A DNA stretch of 64,000 bases, from positions 39,120 to 103,119 of the forward strand of contig JAACJQ010000420.1 of the NCBI GenBank assembly GCA_016879935.1, read 5' to 3'. This document shows, one piece after another, positions 33,844 through 42,826 of the stretch; the stretch's first letter is position 1, and every line of letters begins with the position of its first letter. This stretch comes from Archangiaceae bacterium (lineage in GTDB: Bacteria; Myxococcota; Myxococcia; Myxococcales; Myxococcaceae). Under the pieces are notes generated by a model, which was not told the origin of the DNA, ran no database searches, and worked only from the letters and a program-made list of their open reading frames with translations. The translations under genes were made by a program, and so were the position numbers.

Positions 33844-34665
33844 TCAGGTTGGTGTTGCAGCCGCAGCGGGATCTTCCAGCCGGGCCTTGAGCAGCTCGAG
33901 GCCCTTCGCGCAGTAGAGCCCGTCTTCGATGCGCTCATCGAACGTGTATTTGATGGAGCACATCTGCTTGTTGCCCTCGGGCGTCACCACGGTCTGCGTT
34001 CGGCCGATGGCAGCGAAGAAGGGGCAATTCCCGTACTCGTAGAGGTGGTGATACGCCGAGTCGAGCTTCAGGCTGCCAAGGTTCGCGATGAACATGCTGC
34101 AGTAGAGCGGGTCGCCCTCGATGAAGCTCGCGGGCACCAGGTTCCACGAGTCGAGCCACTTGAGGGCGGCGATGCCGAGGCGAAGGAGCGGCGCTGGAAT
34201 GCGCAGGAAGATGTTCAGCTCTTTGTCGGCCTTGCTCTTCTTGTCGCTGCGGCCCTCCTTCACGTCGCCGTACACGAAGTCGACGAGCTGCGCGAAGGAG
34301 TGCGACGGGTCGAACCGGCGCTTGAGCACGACGAGCGGCGCTCCGTCTTCGAGGCGCTTCTTGGCGGCGTAGCTCAGGTAGATGCCGTGCCGCTGCCAGA
34401 TGCGGCTGCCCATGATGAAGCGGTTCAGTCGCGGCCGCTGCTCGAAGCCGTACACCGCCGCCCAGAGGAAGACGTGAAACACCGACGCCTTTCGTTCAGG
34501 GTTGGCGGCGTTCCACTGCTCGAGGAACACGAGCGTCTTCGTCAGATCGATCCACTGCTCGAAGTACACGGCCGACTCGGTGCGCGTCGGCATGAGGAAG
34601 GGAATGATCGATCGGGTCGGCGCGAGGTCGGTGCACTTCGTTCCATCGGGTCTGGTGAAGAGCAT
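33844..34665 (-). CDS. 2-oxoacid dehydrogenase acyltransferase-fold protein, catalytic His absent
   Basis: 273 residues. The overall fold and the C-terminal segment match the catalytic domain of dihydrolipoamide acyltransferase/chloramphenicol acetyltransferase. It has FIANLGSLKLDSAYHHLY (trimer and substrate strand) and YTFDERIEDGLYCAKGLELL, where the family has DHR(V/I)xDG. Here residue 244, which should be the catalytic His, is Glu, while the Asp-Gly pair is kept. No lipoyl or subunit-binding domain is present. It may be inactive in acyl transfer or use another base. It lies 101 bp upstream of carF on the same strand and 7 bp after the secreted protein gene. Confidence 0.75.
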   Translation of the reverse strand: MLFTRPDGTKCTDLAPTRSIIPFLMPTRTESAVYFEQWIDLTKTLVFLEQWNAANPERKASVFHVFLWAAVYGFEQRPRLNRFIMGSRIWQRHGIYLSYAAKKRLEDGAPLVVLKRRFDPSHSFAQLVDFVYGDVKEGRSDKKSKADKELNIFLRIPAPLLRLGIAALKWLDSWNLVPASFIEGDPLYCSMFIANLGSLKLDSAYHHLYEYGNCPFFAAIGRTQTVVTPEGNKQMCSIKYTFDERIEDGLYCAKGLELLKARLEDPAAAATPT

Positions 34666-34672
34666 GCGCCTT

Positions 34673-35350
34673 TCAGAACTTCTCGTAGTCGGTCTTCTTC
34701 TTCTTCTTCACCGGGTTCGACAGCTTGCCGTCCTTGAAGAGCTCGACGCGTGAGCCGCCCGGCGCCGAGAGGCCTTGCGCGTTGCCCACGAGCGCCTTGG
34801 AGTCAGGCGGGTGGTACACGACGCGCAACTTCGAGCCGGCGGGCAGGTCTCCGATGTTCGCGTCGATGAGCAGGTAGACGCTGGTGCCCTGCGCGAGCAC
34901 GCGCTCCTGGTCTTGCACGGGGTCGAGCTCGGCGAGCTGCCGGCCCTGATCGATCTCGGTCGAGTCTTCGGCGAACTGGCGCACCTTCACCTTGAGCACC
35001 GAGCGGCTCGAGGCCTCTCGGTAGACCTTCGTGCCCTGAATCGTGATGGAGAGATCGGCGCCGCTCTCGACGGCTTTCGGGTCTTTCAGCTTCAGCCCGG
35101 TCGCCTTGTTGTTGTCGGTGTCGAGGAAGAGGGTGGCGTTCGCGCAGCGGTTGCCGCACGCGTCGCCCCAGGGCTCCTTGTTGAACTCGATCTTGAACGC
35201 GTAGTCGGTGCCCTGCGGCCCCACGACGATCTCGGTGATCAGCGGCCTGTCTTCTTCTCCAGGAGGCGGCGGCTTGTAGGTGATGGCAGGCTTCTCGGCG
35301 AAAACAGTCGACGCCAGAAGCGCGACCACGACGACCAACGGGCGGAGCAT
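34673..35350 (-). CDS. Secreted protein, unknown function
   Basis: 225 residues. Signal peptide MLRPLVVVVALLASTVFA is cleaved before EKPAIT. The mature part is beta-rich with two close Cys residues (GDACGNRCANA), a patch LFLDTDNNKATGL that looks like a small calcium- or substrate-binding loop, and a lysine-rich end (VKKKKKTDYEKF). I do not recognise the family. Its ATG shares the sequence CATG with the ATG of the divergent hydrolase gene, so the two promoters must lie inside each other's coding regions or further away. Confidence 0.72.
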   Translation of the reverse strand: MLRPLVVVVALLASTVFAEKPAITYKPPPPGEEDRPLITEIVVGPQGTDYAFKIEFNKEPWGDACGNRCANATLFLDTDNNKATGLKLKDPKAVESGADLSITIQGTKVYREASSRSVLKVKVRQFAEDSTEIDQGRQLAELDPVQDQERVLAQGTSVYLLIDANIGDLPAGSKLRVVYHPPDSKALVGNAQGLSAPGGSRVELFKDGKLSNPVKKKKKTDYEKF

Positions 35351-36020
35351 GGACCAAACGAAAGCAGAAGGGCTGTACGCACGCCAGCTAGCGCTGGGGC
35401 CGATGAAGAACTTCGTCTATCTGATCGGCGCGACCGGGAGTTCCGACGTGGCGGTCATCGACCCCGCGTGGGACGTGCCGGCGATTCAGCGCGCGGTCGA
35501 GGCTGATGGAAAGCGCCTGGCGGCGGTGTTCCTCACCCACCACCACCACGATCACATCAACGGTGTGCCGGCGCTCCTGAAGGCGCACGACGTTCCCGTG
35601 TACGTGCAGGGCGCAGAGATCGACTTCGCCGAGGCGGTGCAGAAGTTCGGGAGCGCCGTGCGTCGCGTCAGCCCTGGCGAGGTGGTGAAGGTCGGTGCGC
35701 TCGAGGTGACGTGCGTGCACACACCGGGGCACACGCCGGGCTCGCAGTGCCTGCTCTGCCGCGGAGCGCTCGTCTCGGGCGATACCGTGTTCGTGAACGC
35801 GTGCGGCCGCTGCGACTTTCCAGGAGGCAGCGCCGAGCAGATGTTCGATTCGCTCCATCGCGTGCTGGGCTCGCTGCCGGCCGAGACGATTCTGTACCCG
35901 GGCCACGACTACGGCGACGTCACCGTCTCGTCGCTCGCGCGGGAGCGTGAGCAGAACCCGTACTTTCAGCTGGGCATGCTCGAGCGCTTCGTGGCGCATC
36001 GGAACCGGCCGAGAGGGTGA
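35349..36020 (+). CDS. Metallo-beta-lactamase-fold hydrolase (glyoxalase II-like)
   Basis: 223 residues from ATG 35349. The metal motif is H64-x-H66-x-D68-H69 within LTHHHHDHINGV. Further ligands come from HTPGHTPGS (His), SGDTVFVNACGRCDFPGG (Asp) and YPGHDYG (His). The CGRCDFPGG segment is typical of glyoxalase II/persulfide dioxygenase-like MBL proteins. Substrates of such enzymes include S-lactoylglutathione or other thioesters; here it is unknown. An internal ATG at 35403 is a possible alternative start. Confidence 0.87.
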   Translation: MDQTKAEGLYARQLALGPMKNFVYLIGATGSSDVAVIDPAWDVPAIQRAVEADGKRLAAVFLTHHHHDHINGVPALLKAHDVPVYVQGAEIDFAEAVQKFGSAVRRVSPGEVVKVGALEVTCVHTPGHTPGSQCLLCRGALVSGDTVFVNACGRCDFPGGSAEQMFDSLHRVLGSLPAETILYPGHDYGDVTVSSLAREREQNPYFQLGMLERFVAHRNRPRG

Positions 36021-36041
36021 GGAACACGTACGGAGCATCGT

Positions 36042-36782
36042 GTGTTCAGCTTCGACGTCATGAACCGCAGCGAGCTCCACCTGGGCCGTCTGGCCGCGCT
36101 CATCGGCATCGTCGTGGTGTCGGTGTTCCTGTGGGACTCGCCGGTGCTCACGCCGTTCAAGCTGCTCGCCGTGATGGGCCACGAGACCGGCCACGCGATC
36201 GCCGCGAAGCTGGTGGGCGGTGACGTGAACCAGGTGACGGTGCGGCTCAACCAATCGGGCGAGTGCCTCTCGTCGATTCCCGATGGGTTCTTCGCGAAGG
36301 TGCTCGTGTACTCGGGCGGCTACGTCGGCAGCGCCATCATCGCGGTGCTGTTGCTGCTGCTCACGTACCGGTTCAACGCGCGGCGCTACATGCTCGGCGC
36401 GGCGGCGGTGTGGCTCGTGGTGATGGCGCTCTTCTACGGGCGCGATCTCTTCACGCTCGGCTTCTGCATCGGCATGGCGGTGCTCTTCGCGGCTGGAGCG
36501 AAGTGGCTGCCCGTCGAGCTCGTCGGCGGCCTGAACCTCTTCATCGCGACGTTCACGGCGCTCTACGCCGCGATGGATCTGAAGGACGATCTCTGGAACT
36601 CGCAGATTCGCTCGATGAGCGATGCGCAGCTGCTCTCGAACGTGACCATCGTGCCTGCGATCGTCTGGGCGCTGCTGTGGACGCTGGTGAGCGTGGCGAT
36701 TCTGGCGCTCGGTGGGTACTTCGCCGTGCGAGAGAAGAAGGCCGTCGTGACGGCTCCGAAGACGGCTCCGCTGGCGGCGTGA
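36042..36782 (+). CDS. M50B-like membrane metalloprotease
   Basis: 246 residues from GTG 36042 (ATG 36060 alternative). About six membrane helices. The zinc motif HETGH occurs in the first half (LLAVMGHETGHAIAAKLVGGDV), followed by a possible third ligand later in the membrane region. The pattern matches the peptidase M50B-like family (site-2-protease superfamily, small form), which cuts or rearranges membrane proteins. The substrate is unknown. It is followed by leuS after 60 bp. Confidence 0.82.
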   Translation: MFSFDVMNRSELHLGRLAALIGIVVVSVFLWDSPVLTPFKLLAVMGHETGHAIAAKLVGGDVNQVTVRLNQSGECLSSIPDGFFAKVLVYSGGYVGSAIIAVLLLLLTYRFNARRYMLGAAAVWLVVMALFYGRDLFTLGFCIGMAVLFAAGAKWLPVELVGGLNLFIATFTALYAAMDLKDDLWNSQIRSMSDAQLLSNVTIVPAIVWALLWTLVSVAILALGGYFAVREKKAVVTAPKTAPLAA

Positions 36783-36842
36783 AGGTCAGTCGTCGACGAC
36801 TCGTTGCGTCAGTGCGACTCGTCCCCTACAAGCGCGCGCCAC

Positions 36843-39389
36843 ATGTCCCGTTACGAGCCGTCCGTCATCGAGCCGAAGTGGCAGAACGAGTGGGAAACGA
36901 AGAAGCCCTTCAAGACGCCCACCGATCTCGCCGAGCTGAAGAAGAAGCCGAAGTACTACGTGCTCGACATGTTCCCGTACCCGTCGGGCGCGGGCCTGCA
37001 TGTCGGCCACCCCGAGGGCTACACGGCGACAGACGTCGTCGCGCGGCTCAAGCGTCAGCAGGGCTTCAACGTGCTGCACCCGATGGGCTGGGACGCGTTC
37101 GGTCTGCCCGCCGAGCGCGCGGCCGTTCGTGACGGCATTCACCCGGCCGTCATCACCAAGCGCAACGTCGACAACTTCCGTCGGCAGATCAAACGCCTCG
37201 GCTTCTCGTACGACTGGGACCGCGAGGTCGACACCAGTGCCGCCGACTACTACCGGTGGACGCAGTGGATCTTCCTGAAGCTCTACGAGAAGGGCCTCGC
37301 GTACATGGCCGAGGTGCCGGTGAACTGGGGCCCTGCGCTCGGCACCGTGCTCGCCAACGAAGAGGTGAAGGACGGCAAGTACGTCGAGACGGGTGACCCG
37401 GTCGAGCGTCGCCTGATGAAGCAGTGGATGCTGAAGATCACCGCGTACGGCGATCGCCTCCTCGAAGATCTCGACGGCCTCGACTGGCCCGAAGGCATCA
37501 AGGAGATGCAGCGCAACTGGATCGGCAAGTCGGAAGGCGCCGAGGTCACGTTCCAGGTGCAGGGCACGAACGAGTCGTTCGTCGTGTTCACCACGCGCCC
37601 CGACACGCTCTTCGGAGCCACCTACTGCACGCTCGCGCCCGAGCACGCGCTGGTCGCGAAGATCACCACGCCCGCGCAGAAGGCCGCCGTCGACGCGTAC
37701 GTCGCCGAGGCGAAGAACAAGAGCGAGCTCGTTCGCAAAGAAGAGGCGAAGAAGAAGACGGGCGTCTTCACGGGCGCTCACGCCATCAACCCCGCGACGG
37801 GCAAGCCGGTGCCGGTGTGGATCGCCGACTATGTGCTCGCGAGCTACGGCACGGGCGCGATCATGGCGGTGCCGGCGCACGACGTTCGTGACCACGAGTT
37901 CGCGAAGACGTTCGGGCTGCCCATCATCGAGGTCGTGCAGGGCGGCAAAGACGTGCAGGCCGAGGCGTTCGTCGAAGAGGGCGTGGCGGTGAACTCCGGC
38001 CAGCTCGACGGGCTCAAGACGCTCGAGGCCAAGAAGAAGATGACGGCGTGGCTCGAAGAGAAGGGCCTCGGCAAGAAGCGCGTGCAGTACCAGCTGCGCG
38101 ACTGGCTGTTCTCGCGTCAGCGCTACTGGGGCGAGCCGTTCCCCATCATTCACCTCGAAGACGGCTCCATCGCGACGGTGCCCGAGTCACAGCTGCCGGT
38201 CGAGCTCCCGCACGTCGACGAGTACAAGCCCACGGCCGATGGTCGTCCGCCGCTCGCGCGCGCTGGAGACGCGTGGCTCGGCGTGACGCTGCCCGATGGT
38301 CGCAAGGGCGTGCGCGAGGTGAACACGATGCCGCAGTGGGCGGGCTCGTGCTGGTACTACCTGCGCTACCTCGACGCGAAGAACGGTACGCAGGCGTGGA
38401 ACCCCGAGATCGAGAAGTACTGGATGCCCGTCGACCTGTACGTCGGCGGCGTCGAGCACGCCGTGCTTCATCTCCTGTACGCGCGCTTCTGGCACAAGGT
38501 GCTGTTCGACTGCGGCCTCGTGTCGACGAAGGAGCCGTTCCAGAAGCTCTTCAACCAGGGAATGATCCTCGCTCATTCGTATCAGCTGCCGATGCAGAAA
38601 TACCACGAGCTGAAGGACATCGACGATCGTGGCGAAGAGGGAGCGTTCCTCAAGTCAACTGGCGAGCGAGTCTTCAAACAGATCGAAAAGATGTCGAAGA
38701 GCCGGTTCAACGTCGTGAACCCCGACGACGTGATCAACGACTACGGCGCGGACACCTTGCGGCTGTATGAACTGTTCATGGGCCCGCTCGAGCAAGTGAA
38801 GCCCTGGGAGATGAAGAACGTCGAGGGCTGTCTGCGCTTTCTCGAACGCGTTTGGAGACTGTGCGTCGATGAAGAAAGCGGCCAGCCGAACCAGAAGCTC
38901 GTCGAGGCCGGCCCCGAGTCCGAGCCAGAGCTCAACAAGGCGCTCCATCGGTGCCTTCAGGCGGTCGAGCGTGACACGCTCGCGATGAGGTTCAACACGG
39001 CCATCAGTCACATGATGACTTTCACCAACGAGGCGATGAAGACGAAGACGTTGCCGAAGGCCATCGCGCGCACGTTCATAACCGTGCTGGCTCCGTACGC
39101 GCCGCACCTGGCGGAAGAGCTGTGGAGCCGGCTTGGCGGTGAAGGGCTCGTGTCGATCGCGCCGTGGCCGAAGTTCGACGCCTCGCTCGTGGTCGACGAC
39201 ACCGTCACGTACGCGGTGCAGGTGCTCGGCAAGCTGCGCACCGAGATTCAGGCGCCGATCAACGCGACCGAAGCCGAAGTTCGTGCGATGGCCGAGGCCG
39301 ACCCGAAGATGAAGCCGTGGCTCGAGGGGAAGACGGTGAAGAAGTTCGTCTTCGTGCCGAAGCGGCTCGTGAACTTCGTGGTGGGCTGA
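36843..39389 (+). CDS. leuS: Leucyl-tRNA synthetase
   Basis: 848 residues from ATG 36843 (the frame is open for 13 codons upstream). It has the HIGH-like motif [12 protein letters not shown], the CP1 editing domain ([34 protein letters not shown]), the catalytic insertion [15 protein letters not shown] and the KMSKS motif as [14 protein letters not shown]. The C-terminal tRNA-binding domains end [17 protein letters not shown]. Class I enzyme. It overlaps lptE by 1 bp (TGATG), the same leuS-lptE order as in many Proteobacteria. Confidence 0.98.
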   Translation: MSRYEPSVIEPKWQNEWETKKPFKTPTDLAELKKKPKYYVLDMFPYPSGAGLHVGHPEGYTATDVVARLKRQQGFNVLHPMGWDAFGLPAERAAVRDGIHPAVITKRNVDNFRRQIKRLGFSYDWDREVDTSAADYYRWTQWIFLKLYEKGLAYMAEVPVNWGPALGTVLANEEVKDGKYVETGDPVERRLMKQWMLKITAYGDRLLEDLDGLDWPEGIKEMQRNWIGKSEGAEVTFQVQGTNESFVVFTTRPDTLFGATYCTLAPEHALVAKITTPAQKAAVDAYVAEAKNKSELVRKEEAKKKTGVFTGAHAINPATGKPVPVWIADYVLASYGTGAIMAVPAHDVRDHEFAKTFGLPIIEVVQGGKDVQAEAFVEEGVAVNSGQLDGLKTLEAKKKMTAWLEEKGLGKKRVQYQLRDWLFSRQRYWGEPFPIIHLEDGSIATVPESQLPVELPHVDEYKPTADGRPPLARAGDAWLGVTLPDGRKGVREVNTMPQWAGSCWYYLRYLDAKNGTQAWNPEIEKYWMPVDLYVGGVEHAVLHLLYARFWHKVLFDCGLVSTKEPFQKLFNQGMILAHSYQLPMQKYHELKDIDDRGEEGAFLKSTGERVFKQIEKMSKSRFNVVNPDDVINDYGADTLRLYELFMGPLEQVKPWEMKNVEGCLRFLERVWRLCVDEESGQPNQKLVEAGPESEPELNKALHRCLQAVERDTLAMRFNTAISHMMTFTNEAMKTKTLPKAIARTFITVLAPYAPHLAEELWSRLGGEGLVSIAPWPKFDASLVVDDTVTYAVQVLGKLRTEIQAPINATEAEVRAMAEADPKMKPWLEGKTVKKFVFVPKRLVNFVVG

Positions 39390-39871
39390 TGCGACGGCTG
39401 GCGCTCGTGCTGCTGGTGACGACGGCGTGTGGCTATCGCGTCGTCGCGCCAGTGAGCGAGCTGCCAGGCGGGTTGTCGTCGGTGCACGTGCCGGTCTTCA
39501 CCAACCAGACGTCGGAGCCCGGCGCCGAAGCGTTCTTCACCCAGGCGTTGCGCGAGAACTACCTGAGGGCAGGGCGGCTGGGCGGCGCCGAGGCTCCCGG
39601 GCGCATCGAAGGTGTGCTGCTGAGCGTGGCGTCATTTCCTCTCGTCACGCCGAGCCCCAACCGCCTGCCGAACTACCGGTTCCAGGCGACCGTGAAGCTC
39701 ACGCTCGTGAAGAACGGCGTCGCGCTCAACACGGTGCAGGTGACGGGTGGAGAAGACTACCCACCGGGCGCCGACGTGCTGTCGAGCGAGACGAATCGTG
39801 GAACCGCGCTGCGCCGCTTGTCGGAGTCGTTGATGCGTGAAGGTGCCGAGCGGCTCGCGACCGGGTGGTGA
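39389..39871 (+). CDS. lptE: LPS assembly lipoprotein LptE
   Basis: 160 residues. Lipoprotein signal [14 protein letters not shown] gives Cys14, followed by the family opening CGYRV. The segment VHVPVFTNQTSEPGAEAFFTQALRENYL is typical of LptE. It plugs the LptD barrel and guides LPS to the cell surface. It overlaps leuS by one base and shows the normal size and fold pattern. Confidence 0.93.
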   Translation: MRRLALVLLVTTACGYRVVAPVSELPGGLSSVHVPVFTNQTSEPGAEAFFTQALRENYLRAGRLGGAEAPGRIEGVLLSVASFPLVTPSPNRLPNYRFQATVKLTLVKNGVALNTVQVTGGEDYPPGADVLSSETNRGTALRRLSESLMREGAERLATGW

Positions 39872-39890
39872 GGGCCGAGGCACAACTCCG

Positions 39891-41417
39891 TCACCCTGGA
39901 GGCTCGACCGCCACGAACCGCCCCGTGAGCTCGTCGAACGTGTCGTAGAGCTGATCGATGCCGAAGCGGAAGGTGCCGTTGACGCTCTCGAGGAGCGCCG
40001 CCTCGAACCCCCGCGCGCGGGGATCTCGCAGCAGCACCCGCAGGCAGGCGTCGCGCTTCACCTCGTTGATGGCCACCACCTCGTTCACGGTGAAGCCGCG
40101 GGCGAACCGGCGCCGGGCGAGCGCTTCGCAGTGCTCCTTGAAGATGGCCTTCTCTCGCGTGCGAATGGCGTTCTTGAGCTGGGCGTACGTCTGCTGCGCC
40201 GAGGCGGTCAGCTCGTCGACCGAGAACAGCTGGTAGTTGGGGAAGCGCTCGCGGGTACCAATCGACACGCACGTCTCGACGGCGTGCTTCACCAGGTCGG
40301 CCTCGTGCTGCTCGATGAGCTGGCAGATGTGCAGGTGCACGGGCGTCTTCACCTGGCGCATCGCCGCGAGGTTTCGGCGCTCCCACTCGACGGGCTGCGT
40401 CTTCAGGTTCTCGGCGAGGAAGGGCATGCGTCGCAGCAGTGAGAAGCGCTCGTTGGGCTCCCAGCCGAGGCGTTGCCTCGTGAGGCTCGCGTCGACGGGC
40501 ATCGCCTTGTCGACGTAGTCCGCCATCCACGGTTGTTCGAAGGGCCGCTCGCCAAGCATCGTGCCCAGCAGGTTGAGCGCCCACAGCCCCGGCCTGATGA
40601 AGACCTTCGGCATCAGGGTCGGCTCGGGGCGCTGGCCCGAGATGGCCTCCATGCTCGCCTCGAAGAGCTGACGGTGCGAGGTCGCGTGATCGGGGCTGCA
40701 GATGAGCACCTCGCCGTTGCCCAGGTCGTCCTGCCGCTCGAGCACCCGGGCGAAGAACGAGACCACGTCGCGCACGTGAATGTAGGGCAGGGCGGCCGAG
40801 CCCGTGCCTGCGAGAATGCGCGAGCGCCACGAGCTGCTGAACCAGGTACGCATCAGCGTGTAGAGCGGCGTGAACTCGCCCCAGTCGGAGTAGACCGCGC
40901 CAAGCCGAACGATGACCGACGGCACCTCAGCCGCGTACTTCGCCAGCATCGCCTCGCCAGCGGCCTTCGAGCGTGCGTACGGGTGTTTGCCGTCGACAGG
41001 GCTGCGCTCGGTCAGCACCGTTCCCGGCTCGGGGAACGAACACGCCGCGAGCGAGCTGGCGAAGATGAAGAGCTTCGGCTTCAGCGCCCTGCTGCGCTCG
41101 AGCACCGCCTTCAGGCCGTCGATGTTGGTGCGCTGGTATTCGGGGTCGTCGTGCCCTGCGAAGTCGTAGTGCGCGGCGAGGTGCAGCACCGCGTCGATGC
41201 CGCCGTCGTCGGCGATGCGCTTGAAGACCGCGTCCATCGTCTCGGGCACACCGAGATCGACCTGGTGCCAGGTGATGTTGGGCCCCTCCGGCGCGCGCGC
41301 TTCAGCCGCCGTTCTGCGGCCGAAGGCGTGAACCCGAAAGTGACGCTGAAAGGCCGCGACGACATGACGCCCGATGAAGCCAGAGGCGCCGGTCACGAGA
41401 AGCGAGGGCAAGCTCAC
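39891..41417 (-). CDS. NAD-dependent epimerase/dehydratase fused to an RsbRD-type domain
   Basis: 508 residues, GTG start. Residues 1 to about 330 are an extended short-chain dehydrogenase: nucleotide motif GASGFIGRHV, catalytic Y-x-x-x-K in HPYARSKAAGEAM, and the downstream NAD-binding and substrate-binding segments. Residues about 360-505 form an all-helical domain (ICQLIEQHEADLVKHAVETC..., RRRFARGFTVNEVVAINEVKRDACLRVL) that resembles the N-terminal RsbRD/globin-like domain used as an input module in stressosome and kinase proteins. The order enzyme first, sensor last is unusual. No linker break or frameshift is seen at the junction. Substrate unknown. Confidence 0.78.
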   Translation of the reverse strand: MSLPSLLVTGASGFIGRHVVAAFQRHFRVHAFGRRTAAEARAPEGPNITWHQVDLGVPETMDAVFKRIADDGGIDAVLHLAAHYDFAGHDDPEYQRTNIDGLKAVLERSRALKPKLFIFASSLAACSFPEPGTVLTERSPVDGKHPYARSKAAGEAMLAKYAAEVPSVIVRLGAVYSDWGEFTPLYTLMRTWFSSSWRSRILAGTGSAALPYIHVRDVVSFFARVLERQDDLGNGEVLICSPDHATSHRQLFEASMEAISGQRPEPTLMPKVFIRPGLWALNLLGTMLGERPFEQPWMADYVDKAMPVDASLTRQRLGWEPNERFSLLRRMPFLAENLKTQPVEWERRNLAAMRQVKTPVHLHICQLIEQHEADLVKHAVETCVSIGTRERFPNYQLFSVDELTASAQQTYAQLKNAIRTREKAIFKEHCEALARRRFARGFTVNEVVAINEVKRDACLRVLLRDPRARGFEAALLESVNGTFRFGIDQLYDTFDELTGRFVAVEPPG

Positions 41418-41486
41418 GATGCCGGGCGTTTCGGTGGCGGAGTCACACGAGTCAAGTCACAAACCCACGTCGAACACGCGCTCGGA

Positions 41487-41529
41487 AAACACGACGGCCG
41501 GCGAGGCTCCGTGGAAGCCCCGTCGGCCA
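41487..41529 (-). terminator. Likely terminator downstream of rpsT
   Basis: Read on the minus strand, a 13-bp stem with one mismatch and one G-T pair (GGCCGACGGGGCT against AGCCTCGCCGGCC, 7-nt loop) lies 26 bp after the rpsT stop and is followed by TTTT (41487-41490). The stem is strong and the T run short. Confidence 0.5.
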
Positions 41530-41554
41530 GTGCAAAGCTGGATGTGTGAGTCTG

Positions 41555-41845
41555 TTACTTCGCCGGAGCCGCGGCGGGCTTCTTGCCAGCGGTGCTCAGG
41601 TTGTGACCCATGCGCGCCACGAGGCGGCTGGCGGTCGCGGCGTGAACGACGCCCTTCGAGGCGGCGCGATCGATGAGGCGGGTCGCCACGCGAACGGCTT
41701 CCTTGGCCTTGGCGGCGTCGCCCGAGGCAGTCGCCTCACGAGCGGCCTTGAGGGCAGCGCGGAACTCGGACTTCACATGGGTGTTGCGCGCCTTGCGCTT
41801 GAGGGACTGGCGGTGACGCTTGGCTGCGGAGACGGTGTTGGCCAC
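41555..41845 (-). CDS. rpsT: 30S ribosomal protein S20
   Basis: 96 residues, nearly all helix and very basic, starting MANTVSAAKRHRQSLKRKARN and containing ATRLIDRAASKGVVHAATASRLVARMG, the S20 signature. The Ala/Pro/Lys-rich tail (TAGKKPAAAPAK) extends past the usual end. S20 binds 16S rRNA early in 30S assembly. Confidence 0.97.
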   Translation of the reverse strand: MANTVSAAKRHRQSLKRKARNTHVKSEFRAALKAAREATASGDAAKAKEAVRVATRLIDRAASKGVVHAATASRLVARMGHNLSTAGKKPAAAPAK

Positions 41846-41906
41846 GGTTGCTGCTCCTTCAAAAACAAATGAGAGGCGGGCCCCTTACCGGCCACGCCGC
41901 AGGCGG

Positions 41907-42737
41907 TCAAGACCGGTTCGCCGCCTTCGCGGCCTTCTCCACCGCCTTGGCCTCGTCCCAGAAGAGGTCCATCTGCTTCAGGGTGGCCTCTCCGAACCCG
42001 ATGCCGGCGGCCTGGAGCTTCTCTTCGACGAAGTGGAACCGCGAGGTGAAGCGCTTGTTCGTCATGCGCAGGGCGTCTTCGGGCGGGCAGTTCACCTTGC
42101 GGCCGACGTTCGCGAGGGCGAACAGCACGTCACCCAGCTCGTGCTCGATGGCGTCGCGATCATTCGAGGCGATGGCCTCGTCGAGTTCTTTCAGCTCTTC
42201 GTCGACCTTCGCGCGCGCCCCCGACACGTCAGGCCAGTCGAAGCCGATGCGCGAGGCCTTCTCGGTGAGGCGCTCGGCGCGTTGGAGCGCGGGCGCGGCC
42301 GAGGGCACCCCGTCGAGCACGCTGCCGGCTTTTCCCGTCTTCGCCTTGCGCTCGTCGGCCTTCAACTTCGCCCAGTTCTGAATCACCTGTTCGGCGCCGG
42401 CGACCTGCTCTTCACCGAACACGTGCGGGTGCCGTCGCTCGAGCTTCTCGGCGATGGCGTTGGCCACGTCGGCGAGGGTGAACTCACCCTTCTCGCTGGC
42501 GAGGTGCGCGTGAAAGACGATCTGGAACAGCAGATCGCCGAGCTCCTCGGCCAGGGGTTTCCATGACCCGCCGTAGGCCACGCGGTCCATCTCGTCGAGC
42601 ACCTCGTAGGTCTCTTCGACGAGGTAGGGCCGCAGGCTGCGCAGGTCTTGCTCCTTGTCCCACGGGCAGCCGTCGGGGGCGCGAAGACGACGCATCACCT
42701 CAGCCAGCCGCTCGACGGCGGTTCCGATGTCCGACAT
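41907..42737 (-). CDS. mazG: Nucleoside triphosphate pyrophosphohydrolase MazG
   Basis: 276 residues with two MazG domains. The N-terminal one has DGCPWDKEQDLRSLRPYLVEETYEVLDEMD, and the metal-binding acidic residues continue in EELGDLLFQIVFHAHLASEKGEF. The C-terminal copy shows DEELKELDEAI and EHELGDVLFALANVGRKV. It hydrolyses NTPs to NMP and pyrophosphate, clearing aberrant nucleotides and modulating (p)ppGpp levels. It precedes rpsT after 61 bp, so it may share its transcript. Confidence 0.95.
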   Translation of the reverse strand: MSDIGTAVERLAEVMRRLRAPDGCPWDKEQDLRSLRPYLVEETYEVLDEMDRVAYGGSWKPLAEELGDLLFQIVFHAHLASEKGEFTLADVANAIAEKLERRHPHVFGEEQVAGAEQVIQNWAKLKADERKAKTGKAGSVLDGVPSAAPALQRAERLTEKASRIGFDWPDVSGARAKVDEELKELDEAIASNDRDAIEHELGDVLFALANVGRKVNCPPEDALRMTNKRFTSRFHFVEEKLQAAGIGFGEATLKQMDLFWDEAKAVEKAAKAANRS

Positions 42738-42826
42738 GGCGCGGGCTGTAGCACGAGGGTCGGGTCATGTCGGAGCGACGAAAAACGCAGTGACTCCCGG
42801 TTGCTGGGCTAGATTCCCTCCACTGC

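Noticed and set aside
38640..39060. Short stretch of leuS with slightly different codon choice (more A/T third bases)
   Set aside because: The reading frame and motifs, including KMSKS, are intact, and the change is too small and local to claim recombination by eye.
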